Assembly: GCF_947495205.1 (NCBI RefSeq)
Contig: NZ_CANLXV010000008.1
Location: 102,396 to 166,395 of the forward strand
DNA length: 64,000 bases
Direction of reading: 5' to 3'
From: an uncultured Polaribacter sp.
GTDB taxonomy: Bacteria > Bacteroidota > Bacteroidia > Flavobacteriales > Flavobacteriaceae
Below are positions 17,991 through 25,712 of this stretch, piece by piece. The notes beneath the pieces were generated by a model. That model did no database searches. It saw only the letters and a list, made by a program, of their open reading frames with translations, and was not told where the DNA came from. The translations under genes and the position numbers were made by a program. Within the stretch, counting starts at the first letter, position 1, and each line of letters opens with the position of its first letter.

Positions 17991-19040
17991 TTAAATAATT
18001 AACATTGCGTCTCCGTAAGTCGAGAATTTATAGCCTTCTTTTATTGCTTCTTTGTAAGCTTCCATTACAAAATCATAACCACCAAATGCAGCGGCTTGCA
18101 TTAAAAGTGTAGATTTTGGTGGATGAAAGTTGGTAATCATCGCATTGGCAATGCTAAAATCATGCGGTGGAAAAATAAATTTATTTGTCCAACCATTATA
18201 TGGATTTAATTGCTGATTAGAAGAAACAGAAGATTCTACAGTACGCATAACTGTTGTACCTACAGCGCAAATTCTTCTTTTTTCTGCTTTTGCTTTATTA
18301 ATCATATCTGCAGAAGCAACAGGAATATCTATTTGCTCAGAATCCATTTTATGTTTTGATAAATCTTCTACCTCAACATCACTAAAAGTACCTAAACCAA
18401 CATGCAAAGTCATTTCTGCAAAGTCTATTCCTTTAATTTCGAAACGCTTTAAAAGGTGTTTAGAAAAGTGCAAACCTGCAGTTGGTGCTGCAACAGCTCC
18501 TTCGTTTTTTGCAAAAATAGTTTGGTAACGCTCTTCGTCTATTTCTTCTACTTCTCTATTAATTTCTTTTGGTAATGGTGTTTGCCCTAATTCTAACAAT
18601 TTTGCTCTAAATTCTTCATAAGAACCGTCAAACAAAAAACGCAAAGTTCTTCCTCTAGAGGTTGTGTTGTCTATAACTTCTGCTACTAAACTATCATCTT
18701 CTCCGAAAAATAATTTATTACCAATTCTAATTTTTCTTGCAGGATCTACTAAAACGTCCCATAATCTATTTTCTGCATTTAGTTCTCTTAATAAGAAAAC
18801 TTCTATTCTTGCGCCTGTTTTTTCTTTATTACCAAACATTCTGGCAGGAAAAACCTTGGTGTTGTTTAACATTAAAACATCACCTTCATCAAAATAGTTA
18901 ATAACATCTTTAAAAACTTTATGTTCTATAGTGCCTTCTTTTCTGTTTAAAACCATTAAACGAGACTCATCTCTATGATCTGCAGGATATTTTGCTAGTA
19001 ATTCTTCTGGTAATTCAAATTCAAAATTCGATAATTTCAT
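17991..19040 (-). CDS. queA: S-adenosylmethionine:tRNA ribosyltransferase-isomerase QueA
   Basis: A 349-residue enzyme of queuosine synthesis: it transfers and isomerises the ribosyl part of S-adenosylmethionine onto preQ1 in tRNA to form epoxyqueuosine. Signatures seen: [23 protein letters not shown] at the N-terminus, the AAPTAGLHF motif near residue 183, and the C-terminal [20 protein letters not shown] block. Length is standard. It lies 74 nt downstream of aroA on the same strand and ends before a strong terminator. Confidence 0.97.
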   Translation of the reverse strand: MKLSNFEFELPEELLAKYPADHRDESRLMVLNRKEGTIEHKVFKDVINYFDEGDVLMLNNTKVFPARMFGNKEKTGARIEVFLLRELNAENRLWDVLVDPARKIRIGNKLFFGEDDSLVAEVIDNTTSRGRTLRFLFDGSYEEFRAKLLELGQTPLPKEINREVEEIDEERYQTIFAKNEGAVAAPTAGLHFSKHLLKRFEIKGIDFAEMTLHVGLGTFSDVEVEDLSKHKMDSEQIDIPVASADMINKAKAEKRRICAVGTTVMRTVESSVSSNQQLNPYNGWTNKFIFPPHDFSIANAMITNFHPPKSTLLMQAAAFGGYDFVMEAYKEAIKEGYKFSTYGDAMLII

Positions 19041-19114
19041 ACGTATATTTTCTTAGAAAAGTGGCAAATATACGATATGGGAATAGGCGTTGTCAAGCAT
19101 TTGCCAATATATCT

Positions 19115-20344
19115 TTACAAATTATCTATTTTAATACCAATTTGTTGCATATTGTCCCAAAAACTTTGGAACGATTTTGTAACCACTTCTGCATTTAAAA
19201 TTTTAATAGGCACTTTTAATGCTAAAGGTGCAAAAGCCATTGCCATTCTATGGTCATTATAAGTTTTTATGGCAATATTTTTGTTTATAGTTATTGATTT
19301 TTCTAAATGCAAACTTTCGTTTGTTACAGAAATTGATGCACCTAAATTGGTTAACTCTTCTTTTAAAGCTTCTAAACGGTCTGTTTCTTTAATTTTTAGC
19401 GTATGTAAACCTGTTAAATTACAGGCAACACTTTCAGAAAAACAAGTTACTGCAATGGTTTGTGCAATATCTGGTGCGTTTTTTAAATTAATTTCTAAGG
19501 CATCCGTTTTACTTTCTTTTTCTTTTTTTAGGGTGATGAAATTATCTCCAAAAATAGTTGAAACGCCAAAATGTTGGTAAATTTCTGCCAAACAACAATC
19601 GCCTTGTAAACTTTCTTTTTTGTAAGCAGATAATTTTATTTCTGAACCTATTGCTGCTGATGCAATTATAGAATAAAAATAACTTGCAGAAGACCAATCT
19701 GACTCTACAACAACGGTTTGTTTCTCGATAGATTTTTTAGGAAAACCTGTTATAATATTTTCTTTAAAACTTGTTTCAATTCCTAATTGATTTAACAAAC
19801 TCAAAGTCATATTAATATAAGGAATTGAAGTTATTTTACCAACCAACTCAATTGTTAAACCATTTTCTAATTTAGAAGCTATTAATAATAATGAAGAAAT
19901 ATATTGGCTACTAACATTACCATTTATAGCAACTTTAGCCTTGGTAATTTTTTGTCCTTTAACTCTAATTGGTGGGTAACCAACTTTAGCTTCATAGGTA
20001 ATTACTGCTCCTAAATCTTTTAATGCATTTACCAAAATTTCTATAGGCCTGTTTTGCATACGTTCAGAACCTGTAAGTACTACTTCTCTACCTTCTTTTA
20101 CGGCAAAATAAGAAGTTAAAAAACGCATTGCAGTACCTGCATGACCAATATCTACCGTTTCTTTAGCTGTAGCTAACGCGTGTTGCATGTGCACAGAATC
20201 GTCTGAATCTGACAGGTTAGCTATGGTTAATTCTGGAAACAAGTTTTGTAAAATCAATAATCTGTTAGATTCGCTTTTAGAACCTGAAATTGTTATTTCT
20301 TCCTTTATTTTTTTATCTGCTAAAACATTTAACAATATGTCCAT
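19115..20344 (-). CDS. aroA: 3-phosphoshikimate 1-carboxyvinyltransferase (EPSP synthase)
   Basis: A 409-residue enzyme of the shikimate pathway that joins phosphoenolpyruvate to shikimate 3-phosphate. Seen: SGSKSESNRLLIL at the N-terminus, GHAGTAMRFLT near residue 64 (the usual NAGTAxR loop with H replacing N), and YNDHRMAMAFAPLAL near residue 373. The sequence is shorter than E. coli AroA but usual for Bacteroidetes. Alternative is the paralogous MurA, but the HRMAM motif and DRxxAL-like context argue for AroA. It starts about 55 nt from a decayed divergent gene. Confidence 0.93.
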   Translation of the reverse strand: MDILLNVLADKKIKEEITISGSKSESNRLLILQNLFPELTIANLSDSDDSVHMQHALATAKETVDIGHAGTAMRFLTSYFAVKEGREVVLTGSERMQNRPIEILVNALKDLGAVITYEAKVGYPPIRVKGQKITKAKVAINGNVSSQYISSLLLIASKLENGLTIELVGKITSIPYINMTLSLLNQLGIETSFKENIITGFPKKSIEKQTVVVESDWSSASYFYSIIASAAIGSEIKLSAYKKESLQGDCCLAEIYQHFGVSTIFGDNFITLKKEKESKTDALEINLKNAPDIAQTIAVTCFSESVACNLTGLHTLKIKETDRLEALKEELTNLGASISVTNESLHLEKSITINKNIAIKTYNDHRMAMAFAPLALKVPIKILNAEVVTKSFQSFWDNMQQIGIKIDNL

Positions 20345-20398
20345 TCTAAAAAATGATTTTAATTCTTATTTTTAAATTTTAAATTACCAAAAAACCGT

Positions 20399-21013
20399 GT
20401 GAAAAAATATTTTTTTTGGCTTTTTGCTTCTTTTTAACTGCAAACCCCAAAGTTAATGCACAAAAGAAATCTACCAAAGTTTCTAACGAAAATTTTAATG
20501 CAATAACCTACAGAAATATTGGCCCATTTAGAAGTGGCAGAAGTGCTGCTGTTACTGGCGTAACCAATAAAGCAAATCTTTTTTATATGGGTGCAACTGG
20601 CGGTGGTGTTTGAAAAACTACAGATACTGGTAACACTTGGCAGCATATTTCTGACGGATTTTTTGGAGGTTCTGTAGGTGCTGTTGCTGTTTCTGAATCT
20701 GACAATAATGTAATTTATGTTGGAATGGGAGAAAAAACCGTTCGTGGAAATGTTTCTTCTGGAGATGGTATTTGGAAATCTGAAAACGCCAGAAAAACTT
20801 GGAAACATATTGGACTAAAAAATTCTAGACATATTACCAGAGTTAAAATTCACCCAAAAAACCCAAATATTGTTTTTGCTGGAGTTATGGGAGATTTATA
20901 CAAACAAAGGTTTACCAACTGGAGTTTATGGAATTTTTGGTGTTACATTTTATCTTATAAATTCTGATATTGTGTATGCTTTAATTGAATATAAAAAAAT
21001 GCAGCAAAACTAG
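20399..21013 (+). pseudogene. Decayed VPS10/BNR-repeat (sortilin-like) secreted protein gene
   Basis: The reading frame shows the N-terminus of a large secreted BNR/VPS10 beta-propeller protein ([59 protein letters not shown]). It is broken in at least three ways. A candidate GTG start (20399) is out of frame with the rest across a T8 tract. A TGA at 20611-20613 replaces the tryptophan expected in GGVWKT. After GDLYK (about 20902) the frame shifts and jumps to [12 protein letters not shown]...[10 protein letters not shown], which from family knowledge lies well downstream, so an internal deletion is likely. Nothing of the remaining several hundred residues is left. A long minus-strand frame over this region is a shadow. 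Confidence 0.85.
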
Positions 21014-21210
21014 TAGTTTGAAATAGCTTCATTTTAAAGTCAAAATCAACATTAAAAAATAAACCTGCCATAAACTGTCTAAAAGCAAACATTGCAAATA
21101 AAATATATATCTATAAATTTGTAAGTATTTAGCTAAAGATAACGAATTGATTAATTCAATTTACTTTTTTACATTTTTATTTAACTTATCATTTACCTCT
21201 TTCAATTTCA

Positions 21211-21459
21211 TTATTTCATTTTCTTGTTAGTAATCCACAATCCGTAGAAAAAACAGATAAATATTTTAATTCCCCAGAAAGATTTCCATTTTCCATCTGC
21301 AAAATTTACTTGATTTACTTTAGCAAAATCACCAGCAAAAATATCGCGCCAACTGTTCATAAATAAAGAAATTAAGGTAACCATTATAAAGAATGGAATG
21401 GCAACTTTGGCTAAATTTCTCCAGAAAACAGGTTGTTTAATTTTTTCTAAAAAAGTCAT
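21211..21459 (-). CDS. Small membrane protein downstream of MazG-like gene
   Basis: I do not recognise this 82-residue product. It has two hydrophobic segments (about residues 18-34, AKVAIPFFIMVTLISLF, and 62-76, SFWGIKIFICFFYGLW) separated by a polar loop with a WRDIFAG motif, and a basic C-terminus. It starts 2 nt after the stop of the MazG-like gene, so the two are translationally linked. A role beyond membrane location cannot be given. Confidence 0.7.
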   Translation of the reverse strand: MTFLEKIKQPVFWRNLAKVAIPFFIMVTLISLFMNSWRDIFAGDFAKVNQVNFADGKWKSFWGIKIFICFFYGLWITNKKMK

Positions 21460-21461
21460 TT

Positions 21462-21788
21462 TTATTTTAATTTTTCGTTGTTATGATGGCGATTGTGGTC
21501 TCGTTTTGTTTTAATAGCTAACTTTTTATCAAAAGCATCTTGCAAATTTATTCCTGTTTGGTTTGCTAAGCATAAAACTACAAACATCACATCTGCCAAC
21601 TCTTCTCCTAAATCTTTATTTTTATCAGATTCTTTTTCGCTTTGTTCTCCATAACGTCTTGCAATAATACGTGCAACTTCACCAACTTCTTCTGTTAATT
21701 GCGCCATATTTGTAAGCTCATTAAAATAACGTACACCATGATTTTTAATCCAATCGTCTACTTGTTTTTGTGCGTTTTCTATGTTCAT
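21462..21788 (-). CDS. MazG-like nucleotide pyrophosphohydrolase
   Basis: A 108-residue all-alpha NTP pyrophosphatase domain. The metal-binding acidic residues are visible in EEVGEVARIIARR (ExxE) and in GEELADVMFVVL (ExxD), as in MazG and RS21-C6 dimers. Such short enzymes hydrolyse (d)NTPs to monophosphates and are thought to remove aberrant nucleotides. It heads a two-gene unit with a small membrane protein. Its position next to a conflict-type gene cassette is noted but it is on the opposite strand and is common as a housekeeping gene. Confidence 0.9.
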   Translation of the reverse strand: MNIENAQKQVDDWIKNHGVRYFNELTNMAQLTEEVGEVARIIARRYGEQSEKESDKNKDLGEELADVMFVVLCLANQTGINLQDAFDKKLAIKTKRDHNRHHNNEKLK

Positions 21789-21968
21789 TTTTAAAAATTT
21801 AAGAAAAACAAAGTTACAAAGTATAAGAGAGAGTTTGGTTAGAATAATTTAGTTTGTCTGTAAATTTATTTTCTTATAACTTCTTTAACGCCGAATTTAC
21901 GTGCTTAAAATGACTATATATTTAAATTAAGTTATGGTACATTTAAAAATCGAATTTCAAACAAATCC

Positions 21969-21990
21969 AAAGGTATAATTTAATACCTTT
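21969..21990. promoter_or_regulatory. Inverted repeat at the ABC-3C operon promoter
   Basis: AAAGGTAT (21969-21976) and ATACCTTT (21983-21990) form a perfect 8-bp dyad with a 6-nt spacer, 9 nt before the ATG at 22000. The right arm contains TACCTTTA, close to the TAnnTTTG -7 box. This arrangement suggests an operator over the promoter; a 5' leader hairpin is the alternative. Confidence 0.45.
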
Positions 21991-21999
21991 ACAATCACT

Positions 22000-22905
22000 A
22001 TGAAATACCCATTAGAAAACTTAGATGATACTGAATTTGAAAATCTAGTAGCATTAATATGTAGCGAGATTTTAGGAATAGGTACCGTGGTATTTTCTAA
22101 AGGTACGGATTTCGGAAAAGATGCTAAATTTTATGGGAAAGCAAATAGGTATCCAAGCGAATCAAAGCCTTGGGAAGGTAAAGTTGTTATTCAAGCGAAA
22201 CATACAGTAAAAATAAATGCTAGTTGTTCTGACAGTTCTTTTCAAACAATAATAAAGAATGAGATAATACCAGCCATAAATATTTTAAAAGAAGCTGATA
22301 AAATAGATTATTACTTACTTTTTACAAATAGAAAATTAAGCGGAGGAAAAGATGCAAAAATTGAAGATGTTTTTGAAAATGAAGTTGGAATTGAAAATAG
22401 ACTGATTGGATTAGAAACTATAGATTTTTGGATAAATCAATATCCAAAAATTGCTAGAACCTTAAATAAACTTTTACTTCCTTTAAGTTTTGATGAAAAT
22501 GATTTAAAAGAAATAATAAATTCCTTTAGTAAAGTAGATAAGAAAAAAGGTAATTTACCTAAAATACCTAAAAGAGATATTGAAAAGAAAAATGAGCTAA
22601 ATAATTTAAGTAAAGATTATTTTAATAATGTAATTAAAAGAAACCTTTTATATATAGAGCAAATCAGAGAATTTTTAACAAATCCAATTAATACAGAGTA
22701 TTTAGGAAAATATGAAAATACAATTGATGATATAAATGAGGAAATTGTTGTACATAGAGATGAATTTGACAAGTTCGATTTAATCTTTAATTATTTATAC
22801 AAATTTATCGTAGAAAATAATCCAGAATTAAAATCTAATAGAAGTTTAGTTCGTCTATTCTTGCATTATATGTATTATAACTGTGACATTGGAATTAATG
22901 AATAA
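22000..22905 (+). CDS. ABC-3C type effector with Mrr-like nuclease domain
   Basis: A 301-residue protein. The N-terminal 75 residues have the layout of Mrr-type PD-(D/E)xK nucleases: FENLVALI (E14), the GTDFGKDAKF segment with D37/D41, and VVIQAKHT with Q65-x-K67 as the QxK catalytic pair. The C-terminal part is a charged, helical region (about 190-301) expected to contact partners. It is the first of three overlapping or abutting genes whose last member is a DUF2326-type SMC-like ATPase. That is the ABC three-component (ABC-3C) architecture described from comparative genomics as a predicted conflict/defence system, in which the nuclease would be the toxic effector. Confidence 0.8.
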   Translation: MKYPLENLDDTEFENLVALICSEILGIGTVVFSKGTDFGKDAKFYGKANRYPSESKPWEGKVVIQAKHTVKINASCSDSSFQTIIKNEIIPAINILKEADKIDYYLLFTNRKLSGGKDAKIEDVFENEVGIENRLIGLETIDFWINQYPKIARTLNKLLLPLSFDENDLKEIINSFSKVDKKKGNLPKIPKRDIEKKNELNNLSKDYFNNVIKRNLLYIEQIREFLTNPINTEYLGKYENTIDDINEEIVVHRDEFDKFDLIFNYLYKFIVENNPELKSNRSLVRLFLHYMYYNCDIGINE

Positions 22906-22908
22906 ATT

Positions 22909-23160
22909 ATGCTAACACCATCAAAACATACAAACATTAAATACTCTGTAATTTATATTGCAGGCAAAGTTTTGGGCTTTCTAAAAAAGGAAACCTTAAT
23001 AAAGTATGAAGATTTAAAAGAAATGTTAGTAAGTGAAATTGGTGTAAATGCAAAAAACAATATCGATTATTCTTTAACCTTTTTATTTTCTATTGGCAAA
23101 ATAGAATACTTGAAAAACATTGACGCAGTTACTTTAATCAACGACAATAATGAGGATTAG
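22909..23160 (+). CDS. ABC-3C middle component
   Basis: An 83-residue protein beginning LTPSKHTNIKYSVIYIAGKVLGFL. The pattern (start, P-x-KH, then a helical winged-helix-like domain with a LFSIGKIEYL hairpin) matches the small middle components of ABC-3C systems, close to the MC6-like group as I remember it. It starts 3 nt after the nuclease stop and overlaps the ATPase gene by 11 nt, so the stoichiometry is probably set by translational coupling. It likely bridges the ATPase and the effector. Confidence 0.75.
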   Translation: MLTPSKHTNIKYSVIYIAGKVLGFLKKETLIKYEDLKEMLVSEIGVNAKNNIDYSLTFLFSIGKIEYLKNIDAVTLINDNNED

Positions 23161-24901
23161 TAGAATATATTCTAATAAAAATTTCAAGAATATTGAATTT
23201 AATGAAAAATTCAATGCTATTGTTGCGTCAAAACAATCGAATGAAAAGAAAGATACACACGGCTTAGGTAAATCAACACTAATTAGAGTTATTGATTTTT
23301 TACTCATATCAAGTTATAATAAGAATACAGATAAATTATTAGGTAATAATCTTTTTATTGGTCAAGAGTTTTATGGAGAATTCAAACTAAATAATGGAAA
23401 ATTTTTGGTTATTAAACGTGCAATAAATACAGCTACTAAAGTATTTTTCAAATTAAATGACTCTAAGCTAAATGGTTTTAAATTGGATATTGATTGGGAT
23501 AAAGAATTAACATTCAAAAAAGCAAGAGCAAAATTTAATGAATACCTAGATTTTAATGTATTACCCAATTGGGATTATAGAAAATCCATAACCTATTTTT
23601 TAAGAAGTCAACAAGATTTTTTAGATGTTTTTAAATTGAATAAATTTAAAGGCAAACATAAAGATTGGAAACCATTTGTTTTTGATTTACTTGGATTTAA
23701 CGGATCTCTAATTTTAGAAAAATTAGAGATTGAAGAAGAAATAGACGACTTAAAGAAAAGAATACAAACTTTAAGGCTAGAAGCACAAATAGATCCTTCT
23801 GAGAAAGACAGATTAGACGGGCTTTTAGAGATAAAGAAAATTGAACTTTCAGAGATTAAAAACCAAATAGATAAATTCAATTTTTTTAAAGAAGATATTC
23901 ATACAAACAAACAACTTGTTGAGGAAATAGACATAAAACTTCAGGCATTCAATACAGATAGGTATAGAATTTCATATGAAATAAATAAAATAGAATCTTC
24001 ACTGTATGAAATAAATGATTATGTTGACGATAAAGAAATTAATAGTCTATTTGAAGATGTAAACTTGTATTACCCTGAGCAATTAAAAAAGGAATATGAC
24101 GATTTAATTAATTTTCAAAAATCCTTAACAACAGAACGCAAAGAGTATCTTTCTGAAACTTTAAGTCTGTTAAAAGCTGATTATACAAATTTAAACAAAA
24201 GTATTAAAGAAATTGAATCTCAAAAAAGTGACTTATTGTCTTTATTAACAGAAAAGGACAGTTATTTTAAATTTAAAGAGTATCAGAAAAAAACAATTGG
24301 TATTGAGGTCGAAATTGAGCGTATTAAAGATAAATTAAAAGCCATAGACAGCACTTTAATTTTAGAAAACGATATAAAAGACAAGCGAGAAATAATAAAT
24401 GATAAAATTACAGAATTAAAGAAATCTTTAACTGAAAGAAAACACTCAAACATTAATAAAGTTTTTAACTCAATAATAAAAGAAATATTAGATACAAATG
24501 CTCTAATTTCATTAAAGTTAAATAATCAAGGGAATGTCGAGTTTAATGCTGACTACCAAAACAAAACTGATTTATTAAAAACTTCTGAATCACAAGGAAC
24601 AACATATAAAAAATTACTTTGCGTTGCATTTGACTTATCACTATTAGTTAATTATTCGGATAATTCATTCTACAAATTTGTTTATCACGATGGAGTTTTA
24701 GAAGGTTTGGATGACAGAATTAAAATTAGATATATAAATCTAATAAAAGAGTTTTGTGAAGAATATGACTTACAATATATAGTAACTTTAATTGACTCTG
24801 ATTTCCCGAAAGATAAGCCTGATTTAATTGAAGATAAAGATATTTGTCTAAGACTAAACGATAAAGACAATTCTGGAAAGTTATTTTTAAACAGTTTCTA
24901 A
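23150..24901 (+). CDS. DUF2326-type SMC/RecF-like ATPase of an ABC-3C system
   Basis: A 583-residue ATPase. An N-terminal half-domain contains the P-loop THGLGKST near residue 45 after a beta-hairpin typical of RecF/SMC heads. A long coiled coil rich in E, K and I spans about residues 185-440. The C-terminal half-domain has the signature-like SESQGTTYKKLL motif near residue 482 and the Walker-B-like FVYHDGVLEGLD strand near residue 517, as in DUF2326. In ABC-3C systems this protein is the sensor/regulator that controls the effector. Full length, no frameshift. Base composition here is even more AT-rich than in the flanking genes, consistent with transfer. Confidence 0.85.
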   Translation: MRISRIYSNKNFKNIEFNEKFNAIVASKQSNEKKDTHGLGKSTLIRVIDFLLISSYNKNTDKLLGNNLFIGQEFYGEFKLNNGKFLVIKRAINTATKVFFKLNDSKLNGFKLDIDWDKELTFKKARAKFNEYLDFNVLPNWDYRKSITYFLRSQQDFLDVFKLNKFKGKHKDWKPFVFDLLGFNGSLILEKLEIEEEIDDLKKRIQTLRLEAQIDPSEKDRLDGLLEIKKIELSEIKNQIDKFNFFKEDIHTNKQLVEEIDIKLQAFNTDRYRISYEINKIESSLYEINDYVDDKEINSLFEDVNLYYPEQLKKEYDDLINFQKSLTTERKEYLSETLSLLKADYTNLNKSIKEIESQKSDLLSLLTEKDSYFKFKEYQKKTIGIEVEIERIKDKLKAIDSTLILENDIKDKREIINDKITELKKSLTERKHSNINKVFNSIIKEILDTNALISLKLNNQGNVEFNADYQNKTDLLKTSESQGTTYKKLLCVAFDLSLLVNYSDNSFYKFVYHDGVLEGLDDRIKIRYINLIKEFCEEYDLQYIVTLIDSDFPKDKPDLIEDKDICLRLNDKDNSGKLFLNSF

Positions 24902-25052
24902 AAAAACGGCATCACAACAATGACTATAAGTAATTGCCCGTTCTCGCCTACTTTGAAAATTCCTTTGAAATTTCCAACTTGGTGCGTCTTTACAAAGTTA
25001 ACTTCTAACTAACTCAACTAGTAATAGTCGAGAACACAAACAAATCTCAAAA
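24902..25052. other. Noncoding 3' flank of the ABC-3C cassette
   Basis: No gene is seen. The segment is less AT-rich than the operon before it and contains GTTCTCG (24940-24946) and its reverse complement CGAGAAC (25029-25035) about 90 nt apart, so it could fold back. I recall similar sequence following cargo genes in other flavobacteria, but could not check it. Confidence 0.3.
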
Positions 25053-25607
25053 TCACTTCCACTTAATTCCACAACCCACGCTAGGTTTTTGGTGTTCTAT
25101 AACTGGTTTATTTTGCAGTAAATTTTCTAAAGCTAAACGCATATCTTCTCCTGTAACAGGTTTTCCATTTCCTGGTCTAGAATTGTCTAATTGGCCATGA
25201 TATACTGTTTTTAATTCTGCATCAAAAATATAGAAATCTGGTGTACAAGCTGCATCGTAACTTTTTGCTACTTCTTGTGTTTCGTCATATAAATAAGGAA
25301 AAGGAAAGTTTTCTTCTTTTGCCAGTTGTTTCATTAAATGTGGTGCATCTTGCGGATAATTTTCAACATCATTTGCACTTATTGCAATAAAATTAATTCC
25401 TTTTTGTTGGTATTCATTTGCCATTTTTACCAACGCTTTATTAACGTGAATTACAAACGGACAATGGTTGCAAATAAACATAATTACAGTTCCTTTTGTT
25501 CCTTTTAAATCGTTTAAAGAATAGTTTTTATCATCAACTGTATTGATTAAAGTAAATTCTGGCGCTTTTGTGCCAATTCTAAATTCGTTAGATTCTGTTC
25601 TTGCCAT
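25053..25607 (-). CDS. Thioredoxin/AhpC-TSA family protein
   Basis: A 184-residue redoxin counted from the ATG at 25607 (MARTESN). A longer in-frame extension to 25760 would run through an inserted repeat and overlap the next gene; it is rejected. Seen: the redoxin start TKAPEFTLINTVDD and a CNHCPFV active site (CxxC) near residue 46, followed by the family's FIAISANDVENYPQDAP and CTPDFYIFD blocks. There is no signal peptide, so it acts in the cytoplasm, probably reducing thiols or peroxides. It sits just downstream of an HI0933-type flavoprotein gene. Confidence 0.88.
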   Translation of the reverse strand: MARTESNEFRIGTKAPEFTLINTVDDKNYSLNDLKGTKGTVIMFICNHCPFVIHVNKALVKMANEYQQKGINFIAISANDVENYPQDAPHLMKQLAKEENFPFPYLYDETQEVAKSYDAACTPDFYIFDAELKTVYHGQLDNSRPGNGKPVTGEDMRLALENLLQNKPVIEHQKPSVGCGIKWK

Positions 25608-25638
25608 ATCTTGGTTTTTAGTTGTTGGTTGTTTGGTT

Positions 25639-25712
25639 GTCATTTCGACTTTGTGGAGAAATCTGATAATTAAATCTACAGATTGCTTCAATCGTACCTC
25701 TTTCGCAATGAC
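25639..25712. mobile_element. Small inverted-repeat element overlapping a gene end
   Basis: The 74-nt block begins GTCATTTCGACTTTGTGGAGAAATCTG and, read from the other side, begins GTCATTGCGAAAGAGG. The outer ten bases of the two ends match with one mismatch (GTCATT(T/G)CGA). I know such GTCATTTCGA...-ended MITE/REP-like elements from flavobacterial genomes. The element supplies the final codons and stop of the neighbouring flavoprotein gene (25688-26926). No transposase is near. Confidence 0.6.

Noticed and set aside
20434..20808. 124-residue minus-strand frame over the decayed VPS10 gene
   Set aside because: It is a low-complexity shadow of the plus-strand coding pattern, rich in Ser, Thr and Asn with no known domain.
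22000..22905. Type IV Mrr restriction enzyme acting alone
   Set aside because: The nuclease motif fits Mrr, but coupling to a middle component and a DUF2326-type ATPase points to an ABC-3C system.
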